36,924 nt of DNA from a virus. This document shows, piece after piece, positions 23,153 to 31,126 of this stretch. Where the stretch lies: positions 1 to 36,924 of IMG/VR virus record IMGVR_UViG_3300042898_000090. One strand, written 5' to 3'. The notes under the pieces are model-generated. The model worked only from the letters and a program-made list of their open reading frames with translations. It had not been told where the DNA came from and did not search any database. Position numbers and translations under genes: made by a program. Positions within the stretch are counted from its first letter, which is position 1. Each line of letters begins with the position of its first letter.

Positions 23153-23745
23153 ACGATGTATTCTCTAAAAACAAATGGCGAATCCCATTGCACAAACGCG
23201 CCATCGGTCATTGGGTTTAATGTATATGTTGGGCATGATTCTGCAACAACATTAAATGTACAAGCAGTTCCCAAGAAAACAGTTGTACCCGATGCGGGCG
23301 TACCAATCAAGGGGCGGTGTATGCCTACCGATGAACCCGCGCTATCCGCGGTAATCTTGTACACATAGCCGCTAATCATAATGAAATCGCCCGCTTTAAA
23401 TGTGCCGTTAGAAGTTAGCGCAAGTGTTTGAGTATTTGCCGCGGGTGCGCCGTTTAGGGTTGCCGCCGTAGCAGTTCCGCGCATCTTTACAAACCATTGT
23501 AGATTTGTACTTGCAAAACTAATCTGTTCGGGCAATTGCCTATCCCTGTTATCAATGGTTTGGATAATATCCCGAACTTGCGGATAGTAAAGGTAGGCAT
23601 GGGGTTGAATCGTAAACACCCAAGGCACGGCGGTTAGATATTGCGCTACGGTGATATAACCCGAACGCGCTACTTGTTGTCCAACCATACGGCGGTTGTT
23701 TACCGTCATGGATTGTTGTATATCAAAGATGGTTTGGAAACTCAT
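23149..23745 (-). CDS. Distal tail protein (DUF2460/Dit-like)
   Basis: The 198-residue protein starts MSFQTIFDIQQSMTVNNRRM and contains VGQQVARSGYITVAQYL, WVFTIQPHAYLYYPQVRDII, then a beta-rich domain (MISGYVYKITADSAGSSVG). Its place directly after the tape measure protein and before the DUF2163-like protein fits the first tip protein of many siphovirus and gene-transfer-agent tail modules. Sequence-level support is moderate. Confidence 0.6.
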   Translation of the reverse strand: MSFQTIFDIQQSMTVNNRRMVGQQVARSGYITVAQYLTAVPWVFTIQPHAYLYYPQVRDIIQTIDNRDRQLPEQISFASTNLQWFVKMRGTATAATLNGAPAANTQTLALTSNGTFKAGDFIMISGYVYKITADSAGSSVGIHRPLIGTPASGTTVFLGTACTFNVVAESCPTYTLNPMTDGAFVQWDSPFVFREYIV

Positions 23746-25748
23746 GCCCGACCCCTATTCACCGCCAACGATTTATTGGCATACTGATTTGCCGCCCAAA
23801 TCGCGTTAGAACTACCGTATAGGCGTTCTTCAAACGATTTGGTATCAATGGCGTTAATGTAGTTGTTTGTAACCATCGTAGTACCGCCCGCGCCCGCTAA
23901 AGCATGGTTCGGTATTACTGTACCTGATGAACGCGGTACAAACAGTTCAGGCCCGCGTTCCCCGACCACATAAGGCGTATTGGCATTAGCCGAACCGCCA
24001 TCGGCTAAGAACCCGCCAAGGTCAGCATTGCCAAACGCGTTGCCAGTACCAAAGCCGCCGCTTGCATACATTCCAAACAATGATTTAAACAAACCCGTTG
24101 CTGATGCCCGCAATTGAATAGCAATCAAATCTTGAATAATGCTACGCGCCAAACTCTTAAACGATAACTTTCCCGTGCGAACAAAGTTATCTAACGCGCT
24201 TTCCATGTTGCCCATTACAGAACCAAAAGCCTTTGCGCCGTTTTCTAATTCGGTTGGCAAGTCACGGAAAAACTTTGCGCCTTCTTTCATAAAGCCTTGT
24301 TCAGCAGTTCCTTCGCGTTGCGCTTTAACCGCTTGGTTTTGTGCGCGTAGATAGCGTTCGGTTGCATTGGCTAATGCGTTTTCTTGTGCAACCAAATATT
24401 CTTTTGCTTCAATGGTCAAAAGATTGTTGCGTTCAATTTCCTTAATGTTTTCTAATCTTTTTTGTTCTTCTAAATACAAATCTTTTGTTAGTTGTATATC
24501 TTCAGAACGCATATCCCTTGTCGTTCTTTCAATATCTAAAATGCCGTTCTTTATTTTTAGTGCGTATTCATCGCCTTCAATTCGTTTTAATGAATCAGTA
24601 AACGCGTTATTTTCTTTGCCCGCAACATCTAATAATATTTTGTCTAACCGTTGTAGTTCATTAAAGTATTTTTCTAATGCCCGCAATCTTGCTTTTTCTG
24701 CGGCTTCAGCATCTTTATCACGCGCCGCAGTTACGGGGCGACCGCCACCACCACTAGATTTTGATTTTAGATTATCTGTACGGCGTTCATCAACGCCACT
24801 ACGCCCGTAACTTGTCCCCATTACTTGCGATTCAAAGAAATCTAAGTTTTGGCGTTGTGATGCGCGGTAGGCATCGTATTTTTTATTCCCTGCTATTGCC
24901 GCATCAACGCCTTTGGTAACTAAAGTAACGGCGTTTTCGTAGGTATGCTGAATTTCATCAGCAATGCCTTTAAAGACAAATGCAACATTAGCACCAAGAA
25001 CCGCAACCGTTTGGAATACAACTTTAAAAATGCTACCAAGTGACACGCCGTAGTCACTCATTGTTTTTATGTAATCAATGGTTGATTTTAGGATTGGCCC
25101 TAGTTCCGTAGCCAAAACTAACATTACATCGCGGGATGTTTGCGCCAACAAATCGTATGTATCTGCCGCGGCTTTGATTGCTTTTTCTTGTTGCTCAATT
25201 AGCGGATTGGCTTGCGCCATCTTTTCCGCAAAGCCAACCATGTCAACGCCCTTGGCGGCTTTGGAGAAAATCTCCATTTGTTTTGCGCTACGGGTAATCG
25301 GGTCTTCAACTTTGGCTAGGTTGGCAACCAGTTTATTTAGCAATTCTTCTTGGGAAAGTTTGCCCAAGTCTTGCAAAGTAATGCCTAACGCTTTGGCGGT
25401 TTTCTGCGCTTCTGCTGAACCGCCCGCGGCATCATCAATAAACTTGGCAAACGCCGATAGCATCTTGCCCGCGTTGTCGGCTTTACCACCTGAATTAGCA
25501 AGGGCGTTAGATAACTGTAGAACCGTTCCTATGGCTACTTCGTTGGCTTCGGCTACATCGGCTAGGTCATCCGCGTATTTAAGTGCGGCGGCACTAGCGG
25601 CAACCAAGGCAACCGCACCAATCTTGCCAAACTTTTCGGCGGCTTCGCTAAACTTTTCTAATTTCTTTCCCGCGGCTTCAATACCTCTATTGAATTCCGC
25701 GGTATCTATGCCTAGGGCTACACCAAGGCGGGCAATCATATTAGCCAT
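23742..25748 (-). CDS. Tail tape measure protein
   Basis: The 668-residue protein starts MANMIARLGVALGIDTAEFNRG, with an AEKFGKIGAVALVAASAAA segment, long charged helices (ERTTRDMRSEDIQLT and QKRLENIKEIE), and a C-terminal part typical of tape measures: GGFLADGGSANANTPYVVGE and GPELFVPRSSGTVIP. The length suggests a tail of roughly 100 nm by the usual scaling. It follows the frameshift chaperone gene and overlaps it by 8 bases. Confidence 0.85.
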   Translation of the reverse strand: MANMIARLGVALGIDTAEFNRGIEAAGKKLEKFSEAAEKFGKIGAVALVAASAAALKYADDLADVAEANEVAIGTVLQLSNALANSGGKADNAGKMLSAFAKFIDDAAGGSAEAQKTAKALGITLQDLGKLSQEELLNKLVANLAKVEDPITRSAKQMEIFSKAAKGVDMVGFAEKMAQANPLIEQQEKAIKAAADTYDLLAQTSRDVMLVLATELGPILKSTIDYIKTMSDYGVSLGSIFKVVFQTVAVLGANVAFVFKGIADEIQHTYENAVTLVTKGVDAAIAGNKKYDAYRASQRQNLDFFESQVMGTSYGRSGVDERRTDNLKSKSSGGGGRPVTAARDKDAEAAEKARLRALEKYFNELQRLDKILLDVAGKENNAFTDSLKRIEGDEYALKIKNGILDIERTTRDMRSEDIQLTKDLYLEEQKRLENIKEIERNNLLTIEAKEYLVAQENALANATERYLRAQNQAVKAQREGTAEQGFMKEGAKFFRDLPTELENGAKAFGSVMGNMESALDNFVRTGKLSFKSLARSIIQDLIAIQLRASATGLFKSLFGMYASGGFGTGNAFGNADLGGFLADGGSANANTPYVVGERGPELFVPRSSGTVIPNHALAGAGGTTMVTNNYINAIDTKSFEERLYGSSNAIWAANQYANKSLAVNRGRA

Positions 25749-26106
25749 CTTTTACCCCAAACAATGTTTTATCAAATCCTTGCGCCTGTTGCATAAATGC
25801 TAAAAGGCTATCATTTACTGCCGCCTTTTGCTTGTCAGCAGATAAAGGCGGGTAGATGTAATCATACGCACTACCCAAAATGTTGGCTAGTTTATATGGC
25901 GGTGAATTTGCGGTTCGCATATAGTTAAATACCCCGTTTGTCAGGGTCGCTAATTGCGTAAGAACGCCGTAATTCCCAATCATTCCATCGGCATACATTG
26001 TTTGAATGTTTGCCAAGGTTACATCGTCTAATTCTTCAATTGTTTCTAGGGTATGCCCGTTGAAAATCATTGCGGCTAGGCATTGGCTTTTCAACGAGCC
26101 TATTAG
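25741..26106 (-). CDS. Tail assembly chaperone frameshift extension (GT part)
   Basis: The frame of this region opens upstream of its first standard start (TTG at 26094) and joins the chaperone frame by a -1 slip at GGGAAAC (26106-26112). After the slip it reads LIGSLKSQCLAAM and continues to the stop at 25741, adding 121 residues to the 160-residue G protein for a total of 281, close to lambda gpGT. The residues include FNGHTLETIEELDDV and FMQQAQGFDKTLF. The fused form would bind the tape measure during tail assembly. Confidence 0.75.
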   Translation of the reverse strand, partial: LIGSLKSQCLAAMIFNGHTLETIEELDDVTLANIQTMYADGMIGNYGVLTQLATLTNGVFNYMRTANSPPYKLANILGSAYDYIYPPLSADKQKAAVNDSLLAFMQQAQGFDKTLFGVKDG

Positions 26107-26585
26107 TTTCCCCGCGCTTCCCTGTAGGTTGGGCTAATTACTTCGCCAATCTTTTCCACGATTAGCATTTGCACGGCAATAGGGAATTCTTCTTCAATAT
26201 CCGCGTAAGTCAAATCTTCAAGTGTTACGCCTTCCATTTCAGGAACTAACAATTTAAAGAATTCGGTAATACGGGCTTCGGTGATGGCTTTGTTCTTGGC
26301 GGCTTCGCGCATTGAACGCCCTTCAACCAAAATATCAGTATCGGTAAATTCAAAATCTTCGTTTTGGTTGCTTTCAAACTGCCGCAATGGGGCGGTAATT
26401 TCTTGGTAGATTTTTTCTATTGTTTCTTCATCAGGGTTAGCAACCTTTTTATAGATAGCATCCGATTCAATAACCAAAGGGATGCGAACCTTAAAGGTAT
26501 GCCCATTCAATACAAACGAACGGGTTAAAAGGTCTTTTCGTTTTGCTTGGTACTTTTCACCAAATGCCGAACTTAGTTTTGTCAT
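26103..26585 (-). CDS. Tail assembly chaperone G-like protein
   Basis: The 160-residue protein starts MTKLSSAFGEKYQAKRKDLL and holds an alpha/beta chaperone-like domain: FVLNGHTFKVRIPLVIESDA, later EFTDTDILVEGRSMREAAK and ITEFFKLLVPEMEGV. It ends EARGN with a slippery GGGAAAC heptamer right before the TAA stop. Gene position between tail tube and tape measure fits the G protein. Most ribosomes would stop here and a minority would make the longer fusion. Confidence 0.75.
   Translation of the reverse strand: MTKLSSAFGEKYQAKRKDLLTRSFVLNGHTFKVRIPLVIESDAIYKKVANPDEETIEKIYQEITAPLRQFESNQNEDFEFTDTDILVEGRSMREAAKNKAITEARITEFFKLLVPEMEGVTLEDLTYADIEEEFPIAVQMLIVEKIGEVISPTYREARGN
26106..26112 (-). promoter_or_regulatory. 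-1 frameshift site GGGAAAC
   Basis: In the chaperone frame the codons read CGG GGA AAC TAA, so G-GGA-AAC fits X-XXY-YYZ exactly. Slipping back one base yields GGG AAA CTA and enters the downstream open frame. A short stem downstream (TAGGC pairing with GCCTA, or GGCT with AGCC) may assist. Confidence 0.8.
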
Positions 26586-27142
26586 TTATTTTTTATCCTG
26601 TATTTACTGATTCGCCTTGCTAAAATTTCCCCTAGCCGCTTGGCGGTTTGATTGGCTTGGGATTCCAAAGCAGGGCGTAGAAACGGTTGCGCCCCATTTC
26701 TAGCCGTGCCGAATTCTTGTGCTATTGCACGGGCATCCGATAGAACGCCAACTTGCCTTTTTCTTTCTTTTAAATTGCGGTTGTATTGCGCTTTATCTGA
26801 TTCGTACAACGCCGCATTTTGTTCGTAGAATTCTTTTTTAAGTTTCTTTGGAAATGCTTTAGTTGTTACCAAAGCAATCACCGTATCTTTTTCGGTGATG
26901 TATTTAGAACGAATGTCTTTTCTAGTTGGGCGGCGGGCTTCAATTTGCATTGTCCTAGATAAGTCGCCACTATCTTTAGGGGCGTTCATCTTAGCCATTG
27001 TTAACACGGGCTTCATTGCTTCCCGTGCCGCGGGTACTAGAATCTTGCTTCGCGCTTTCTTGTCGCCAATATCTGCGGCTAGTTCCTCAAACGCGGCTAG
27101 TACATCTTTTAAGCCTTCAATTTTGTAGGTAACGCCCGACAT
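26582..27142 (-). CDS. HK97 gp10-like tail completion/morphogenesis protein
   Basis: The 186-residue protein begins MSGVTYKIEGLKDVLAAFEE and carries the HK97-gp10 pattern: KILVPAAREAMKPVL, AKMNAPKDSGDLSRTMQI, and a C-terminal FGTARNGAQPFLRPALE. This family helps join tail to head. Here it lies after the tail tube genes rather than before them as is usual, which is a slight order anomaly. Its start is an ATGT start just downstream of the 75-residue gene. Confidence 0.75.
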   Translation of the reverse strand: MSGVTYKIEGLKDVLAAFEELAADIGDKKARSKILVPAAREAMKPVLTMAKMNAPKDSGDLSRTMQIEARRPTRKDIRSKYITEKDTVIALVTTKAFPKKLKKEFYEQNAALYESDKAQYNRNLKERKRQVGVLSDARAIAQEFGTARNGAQPFLRPALESQANQTAKRLGEILARRISKYRIKNK

Positions 27143-27144
27143 AA

Positions 27145-27372
27145 TTAACCCATTGGCTTAATAATCTTTTGGTACAACGCGTTGTTTAGCGTATGCACAT
27201 AATCAACAATTTCATCGGGCGTAAACTTATCCGCATGGTTTGCGGCAATGTCATGCGCCAAAGAAATAGCAGTTAATTTTTGTGCGGTAAACCCAAACCA
27301 ATCCTTACGCGAATCGGATTGGGCTACTAAAAAGTTCAACAAATCGTTACTGTCTTTTATTGTCGTTTGCAT
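27145..27372 (-). CDS. Hypothetical small protein in tail module
   Basis: The 75-residue protein (MQTTIKDSNDLLNFLVAQSD, then DWFGFTAQKLTAISLAHDIAANH and TPDEIVDYVHTLNNALYQ) is helical and mildly acidic. I recognise no family. Its ATG lies a few bases after the stop of the 57-residue acidic gene. It may be a tail morphogenesis helper. Confidence 0.55.
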   Translation of the reverse strand: MQTTIKDSNDLLNFLVAQSDSRKDWFGFTAQKLTAISLAHDIAANHADKFTPDEIVDYVHTLNNALYQKIIKPMG

Positions 27373-27373
27373 A

Positions 27374-27547
27374 TTATTTATTGTATTTACTTAGAACTTT
27401 TAAACATACCGCTTCTACTGAATCTGCTTCGGCGGCGGCAATGGCATCTTCTAGTTCTTCAACATCTACTACCATTCCTTGTGCAACCGCATCTAGGGAT
27501 TGGTAGGTAGTGCTTAGAACTTCTACGGCATCTTCTACGGTCATCAT
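27374..27547 (-). CDS. 57-residue acidic protein after the tail tube gene
   Basis: The ATG at 27547 overlaps the TGA of the second tail tube gene (ATGA). The frame reads MMTVEDAVEVLSTTYQSLDA, then VAQGMVVDVEELEDAIAAAE and ends VLSKYNK with TAA. It is short, acidic and helical. The start and stop fit the gaps exactly. Function unknown. Confidence 0.6.
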   Translation of the reverse strand: MMTVEDAVEVLSTTYQSLDAVAQGMVVDVEELEDAIAAAEADSVEAVCLKVLSKYNK

Positions 27548-28065
27548 GTGTTATTAGACCAACCGTATTGGTTGCCCCTCGGATGAATTGTAAAGTTGCA
27601 TTTTGCTTCTGCGCTTGGGCTTGAATCAATTGTGAATTGAGAAACGCGACCATTGAACGCATACGCAACCGTATTAGCACCATCAACCGCGGCAACCACA
27701 AAAGTGCGGTCAACCGTACCGTTGTAGGCATCAGCACGGATTTGCAATAACGCGGTGTCGCTTGGATTCCAAGCCGCGGTAATGCTTAACGATGTAGGCG
27801 CAGATTGCGTAGGAATCTTATCGCTTTGGCGTGAACCCGCCACGCCAAAAGATGCAACCGCATCATCTTGACCAAAAGCGGGTACGGCTTCCACGGGCAA
27901 CAAAACACCCGCGCCGCCAGTACCGTTAGCCGCCGTGCCTACGATGGTTGTAACTTGCCCTGTCCATACGGAAAGGTTAGCCGTTGTAAGTGGTGTAGGC
28001 GTTGCCGCGCTTTGCATATACAACGATGCGCTAAACCCTGCTAAAACTTTATTTGGTATTGCCAT
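27544..28065 (-). CDS. Major tail protein paralogue 2
   Basis: The 173-residue protein begins MAIPNKVLAGFSASLYMQSA and is a close relative of the gene at 28075-28569. The two share identical blocks such as PVEAVPAFGQDDAVASFGVA and SAEAKCNFTIHPRGN, with most differences in residues 30-60 and 105-130. Tail tube proteins have one beta-rich domain like this. It lies 9 bases after the first copy and may form a second tube species. Confidence 0.75.
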   Translation of the reverse strand: MAIPNKVLAGFSASLYMQSAATPTPLTTANLSVWTGQVTTIVGTAANGTGGAGVLLPVEAVPAFGQDDAVASFGVAGSRQSDKIPTQSAPTSLSITAAWNPSDTALLQIRADAYNGTVDRTFVVAAVDGANTVAYAFNGRVSQFTIDSSPSAEAKCNFTIHPRGNQYGWSNNT

Positions 28066-28074
28066 GATATTCCT

Positions 28075-28569
28075 TTAGGCGTTGTTAGACCAACCGTAGA
28101 GATTTCCACGGGGGTGAATGGTGAAATTGCATTTGGCTTCAGCACTAGGGCTTGAATCAATCGTAAACTGGCTTACGCGGGCGTTAAAGGCGTAATAAAC
28201 GATGTTTGACCCTTCGGTAGCACTAACTACAAAAGTACGGTCAATCAAGCCGCTATAGGCATCGCCGCGCATCAGCAAAAGCATTGTGTCGCTAGGATTC
28301 CAAGCGGCGGTAACGCTTAACGATGTAGGTGCGGATTGCGTTGGGATTTTGTCAGATTGACGCGAACCCGCTACACCGAAACTAGCAACGGCATCATCTT
28401 GCCCAAATGCGGGTACGGCTTCAACTGGAATTAGATTACCTATAACCGCAATAGGTGCAACATTTCCAAGGGTTGAAAGTTGGGTAAGGGTTAGTGCGGT
28501 CGGGGTTGCGCCTGATTGGGCATACAACGCCGCGCTAAAACCCGCCATTATTTTATTTGGTAGTGCCAT
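28075..28569 (-). CDS. Major tail protein paralogue 1
   Basis: The 164-residue protein starts MALPNKIMAGFSAALYAQSG and ends KCNFTIHPRGNLYGWSNNA. Its size and its place between the terminator/stopper genes and the chaperone genes fit a major tail tube protein. It has a closely related paralogue right downstream (27544-28065), with long identical blocks but a shorter loop near residues 35-45. Confidence 0.75.
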   Translation of the reverse strand: MALPNKIMAGFSAALYAQSGATPTALTLTQLSTLGNVAPIAVIGNLIPVEAVPAFGQDDAVASFGVAGSRQSDKIPTQSAPTSLSVTAAWNPSDTMLLLMRGDAYSGLIDRTFVVSATEGSNIVYYAFNARVSQFTIDSSPSAEAKCNFTIHPRGNLYGWSNNA

Positions 28570-28602
28570 TTTAAAAGTTCCTTCAAAAGTTGTTGAGTTG
28601 TC

Positions 28603-29022
28603 TTATGTTGGAATATCTAGGGTGCAATCAAGAAAAATTTGGGCTAACTTTTCATCATTGTCATAAGTGTTGTAAAGCCAAAAAACATCTGCTTTAGCAA
28701 TCTGAAAACCATTTGTTGCACCACCAAACAAACCGCTATAACCATGTAGCGATTGTAGTATTTGATTGGAAATAGTGAAACCATCTTCTATTACTTGCGT
28801 AAAAATACTTATCTGAAATGTTGGGCGGTCGATACCCTTAACGGATTGAACTGGCCCTGTATAAACATCTTGATGCACATTTCGTAGCATCCAAACAATG
28901 AATTTGGGTTGCGTTGCAAAGTTACGGTTAAAGGCGGCATACACGGGTACGGGCGTAACAATGCTTTGCAGTTGATACTGAATCGCTTTGCCGTACTGTA
29001 CTGGATTCTGTTGCGTTGCCAT
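28603..29022 (-). CDS. Tail terminator-like protein
   Basis: The 139-residue protein begins MATQQNPVQYGKAIQYQLQS and has a beta-alpha pattern with TPVPVYAAFNRNFATQPKF, RPTFQISIFTQVIEDGF and later AKADVFWLYNTYDNDEKL. Position between the stopper and tail tube genes fits a tail terminator (DUF3168-like). Motif support is moderate. Confidence 0.6.
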   Translation of the reverse strand: MATQQNPVQYGKAIQYQLQSIVTPVPVYAAFNRNFATQPKFIVWMLRNVHQDVYTGPVQSVKGIDRPTFQISIFTQVIEDGFTISNQILQSLHGYSGLFGGATNGFQIAKADVFWLYNTYDNDEKLAQIFLDCTLDIPT

Positions 29023-29367
29023 TTATACCGCCGTTACTGGGTCGTTTCTGTAAGCAATGATAACCACCATCATCCTATCATCGGATTCACGGATGTTATC
29101 AATACGCCAATCAAACCCATTGTAGGTAATTGAATACAAGTTTTGGTTACGCACCATTTCACGCGTATTAGGCGTGTAGTTCAAAGTGAAATTAACTACA
29201 TCTTGATAAAGGCGGTACTTTTCAGAAATCTTTAAACTGTTGGCAACGGAATGAACACGCGCACGGGTTTTAAACCAATCGGTTTGCGCGGTTGTTTGTT
29301 CGCCAAAATCAGTTTTAGCAAACGCTAGGTTTTTAACAGTAATTTGTTCAAACCGTGCAATTGCCAT
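29023..29367 (-). CDS. Head closure / stopper-like protein
   Basis: The 114-residue protein has NLAFAKTDFGEQTTAQTDW and TRARVHSVANSLKISEKYR, then a beta-rich end (NQNLYSITYNGFDWRIDNI). The order adaptor, stopper, terminator and tube is the classic siphovirus connector arrangement, and this is the second. Exact homology is inferred from position and size. Confidence 0.6.
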   Translation of the reverse strand: MAIARFEQITVKNLAFAKTDFGEQTTAQTDWFKTRARVHSVANSLKISEKYRLYQDVVNFTLNYTPNTREMVRNQNLYSITYNGFDWRIDNIRESDDRMMVVIIAYRNDPVTAV

Positions 29368-30039
29368 TTACATCACCAAAGGTTTGTATGGGCGTAGCAA
29401 TGTAGCCACGCCAAACGGAATTTCTTTTAACTGCACATCAGTTGTATTGCTACGGTTGTTATACAAGTGCGTAAACAACAACAAACCCGCTTGCTTAATA
29501 ACGGGATAAGTTTGCAACGGATTAGGTGCGGTCGTGTAATCGCAAATAATCGGCGCGGTCATTTGGCTATTGATGGTTGTAGGCAACGATTGAATAATTA
29601 CCTTGTTGCCGCTTGCATCGTAATAGTATTGGCTAGAAGAAACCGCCGTTAAAACGGGCGGTGTACTGTTATCCCAATACGCTACGCGTTCAATTGTCAC
29701 GCCTGACATATCGGGATATTGGTTTTGCGATACTTCGGGCAAATCCAAACATACGGGCGATGCGGCTAAGTTTTCAGCACCGTACCAAACACGGTAGGTA
29801 ACTGAAAAAATAGATAGACCTAAATAATCTTCAATGGCTTGGCGAACCGCAAGTTCTAATGCTTTCAAATAACCATCTTGGGATTCATCTTCAAACAAAT
29901 TTATTTGATTGGTGATTTCATCTAAGGTTAACCAAGGCGTAACTACATCACGGTCAATCTGTTCTGTTTTTACATAACTGAACGGATTGCGGGTAGATGC
30001 CCCGTAAGGCGCACCTAGTAAATCGCTATTTACTGACAT
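29368..30039 (-). CDS. Head-tail adaptor (gp6-like connector)
   Basis: The 223-residue protein has an N-terminal helical connector part (PWLTLDEITNQINLFEDESQD, then LKALELAVRQAIEDYLGLS) typical of gp6-like adaptors, followed by a beta-rich segment and a C-terminal KQAGLLLFTHLYNNRSNTT. It starts MSVNSDLLGAPYGAST and follows the second capsid gene. It should form the ring under the portal. Confidence 0.7.
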   Translation of the reverse strand: MSVNSDLLGAPYGASTRNPFSYVKTEQIDRDVVTPWLTLDEITNQINLFEDESQDGYLKALELAVRQAIEDYLGLSIFSVTYRVWYGAENLAASPVCLDLPEVSQNQYPDMSGVTIERVAYWDNSTPPVLTAVSSSQYYYDASGNKVIIQSLPTTINSQMTAPIICDYTTAPNPLQTYPVIKQAGLLLFTHLYNNRSNTTDVQLKEIPFGVATLLRPYKPLVM

Positions 30040-30051
30040 TCAAGCCCCCTT

Positions 30052-31068
30052 TTAGGCGGCAGACATACGAACGCCCGCAAATGGGTCGCGCACGGTGCTT
30101 ACCATTCTTTTTTCTGCGTACATGGTCACAAAACCCGCCTGTGTTTGTTCAAACATTTGGATACTCATTTGTTCGGTATCACCGATTGTCAAAAACCGAT
30201 TCCAGTTTGCCAAGTAGATTGGGAAATCTGCGGAAAGGTATGCGTTAGGGATAACGGGCCAACCAAAAATGTGACCAATCGCGCAACCATCTTTTTCGCC
30301 TAATTCCAAGAACAAAGGCAAACCCGCGGTATCTTTTAATTGGCGCAATGTTTGAATCATTGCGGGGCTAATGTGCCAAGCAGTTGAATCTAGCGACCAA
30401 TATTGTGGGGGCAAGGCGTTAGCCATGTTGACCACTTTGTTATAAGTTACCGTAGTGCCGCCATTACTAACCGTAGCGATAGTATGAATACCATTTGTAA
30501 TAGCCGTGCCGCTAGTACCGTAAGCACTAGAAGCACCAGTAGTATAACTATCCAAACCGCGCAAGCCGCTAGTAGCACCAGTTGATGTAGTTGTACTGCC
30601 CGCTTGGTCGCTATTAAGAACCATTGATTGCCCTTCAAGTTGTGCAAATTCAAGGGCCAAATCTTCAACAAGCGTTGCATCAAGTCCATTAACATCACTT
30701 AGCACCGCCGTTCTGATTGGCAATTGTGCAACCAATACGCGCACGGGCAATTGCCAAATAGAAGTATCGACATTAGGCGAACCGCTATTTGGCGTAAATG
30801 TGTAACCCCAAGGGTTTGTAGAATTTGCGGCGTTACCAGTTTTGGCAACGAATTGGGCATCAGAACCCGTAACCGTAATTTGGCGTGAGCCTTGACGCAA
30901 AGGGTTTGCTTGACGCAAAGCCGCAAACGCATCATCAAAAACAACATTACCACCGACACCCGAACCCGAACCAGTAATTGCGCTTGCTTCGCGCAAGTCG
31001 ATGTTTACTTTGCCGCCTTCGGTGATGGCTTGTTTGATTCCGTTCAAGATTTTTTCGGTGATTGACAT
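30052..31068 (-). CDS. Second major capsid protein (HK97 fold, no delta domain)
   Basis: The 338-residue protein aligns closely with the larger capsid protein at 31127-32473. Both share ASA(I/L)TGSG, then FAALR-x-ANP(L/M)R, TGNA, DTSIWQL or NTSIWQL, PIRTA, and a C-terminal EKR-x-x-STVRDP or TSVRDP. Only 25 residues precede REASAITG here, against 103 in the larger one, so the scaffold-like delta part is missing. It follows a strong terminator, so expression may be reduced. It may be a minor or vertex capsid protein, or an independent shell protein. Confidence 0.8.
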   Translation of the reverse strand: MSITEKILNGIKQAITEGGKVNIDLREASAITGSGSGVGGNVVFDDAFAALRQANPLRQGSRQITVTGSDAQFVAKTGNAANSTNPWGYTFTPNSGSPNVDTSIWQLPVRVLVAQLPIRTAVLSDVNGLDATLVEDLALEFAQLEGQSMVLNSDQAGSTTTSTGATSGLRGLDSYTTGASSAYGTSGTAITNGIHTIATVSNGGTTVTYNKVVNMANALPPQYWSLDSTAWHISPAMIQTLRQLKDTAGLPLFLELGEKDGCAIGHIFGWPVIPNAYLSADFPIYLANWNRFLTIGDTEQMSIQMFEQTQAGFVTMYAEKRMVSTVRDPFAGVRMSAA

Positions 31069-31083
31069 TTTGAATTCCTGTTT

Positions 31084-31112
31084 AAAAAAAGCGGGGGATT
31101 TTCGCCCCCCGC
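31084..31112 (-). terminator. Strong intrinsic terminator between the two capsid genes
   Basis: On the minus strand GCGGGGG (31106-31112) pairs with CCCCCGC (31091-31097) around a short loop, followed by seven U (31084-31090). The stem is GC-rich and the U-tract long, a strong intrinsic terminator. It lies between the 448-residue and the 338-residue capsid genes. Confidence 0.8.
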
Positions 31113-31126
31113 TAATGGCAACGCAA

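Noticed and set aside
24139-25803. Plus-strand frames of 71-241 residues opposite the tape measure
   Set aside because: Antisense shadows of an Ala/Lys/Glu-rich helical gene, with Ser/Leu/Phe-rich composition and no context.
27459-27737. 92-residue minus-strand frame overlapping the second tail tube gene and the 57-residue gene
   Set aside because: It is a shifted frame of the tube gene; the tube paralogue frame and the 57-residue frame with exact overlap explain the region.
30447-30959. Two minus-strand frames (83 and 86 residues) inside the second capsid gene
   Set aside because: Shifted frames of the capsid gene without ribosome sites; Leu/Val/Met-rich by chance.
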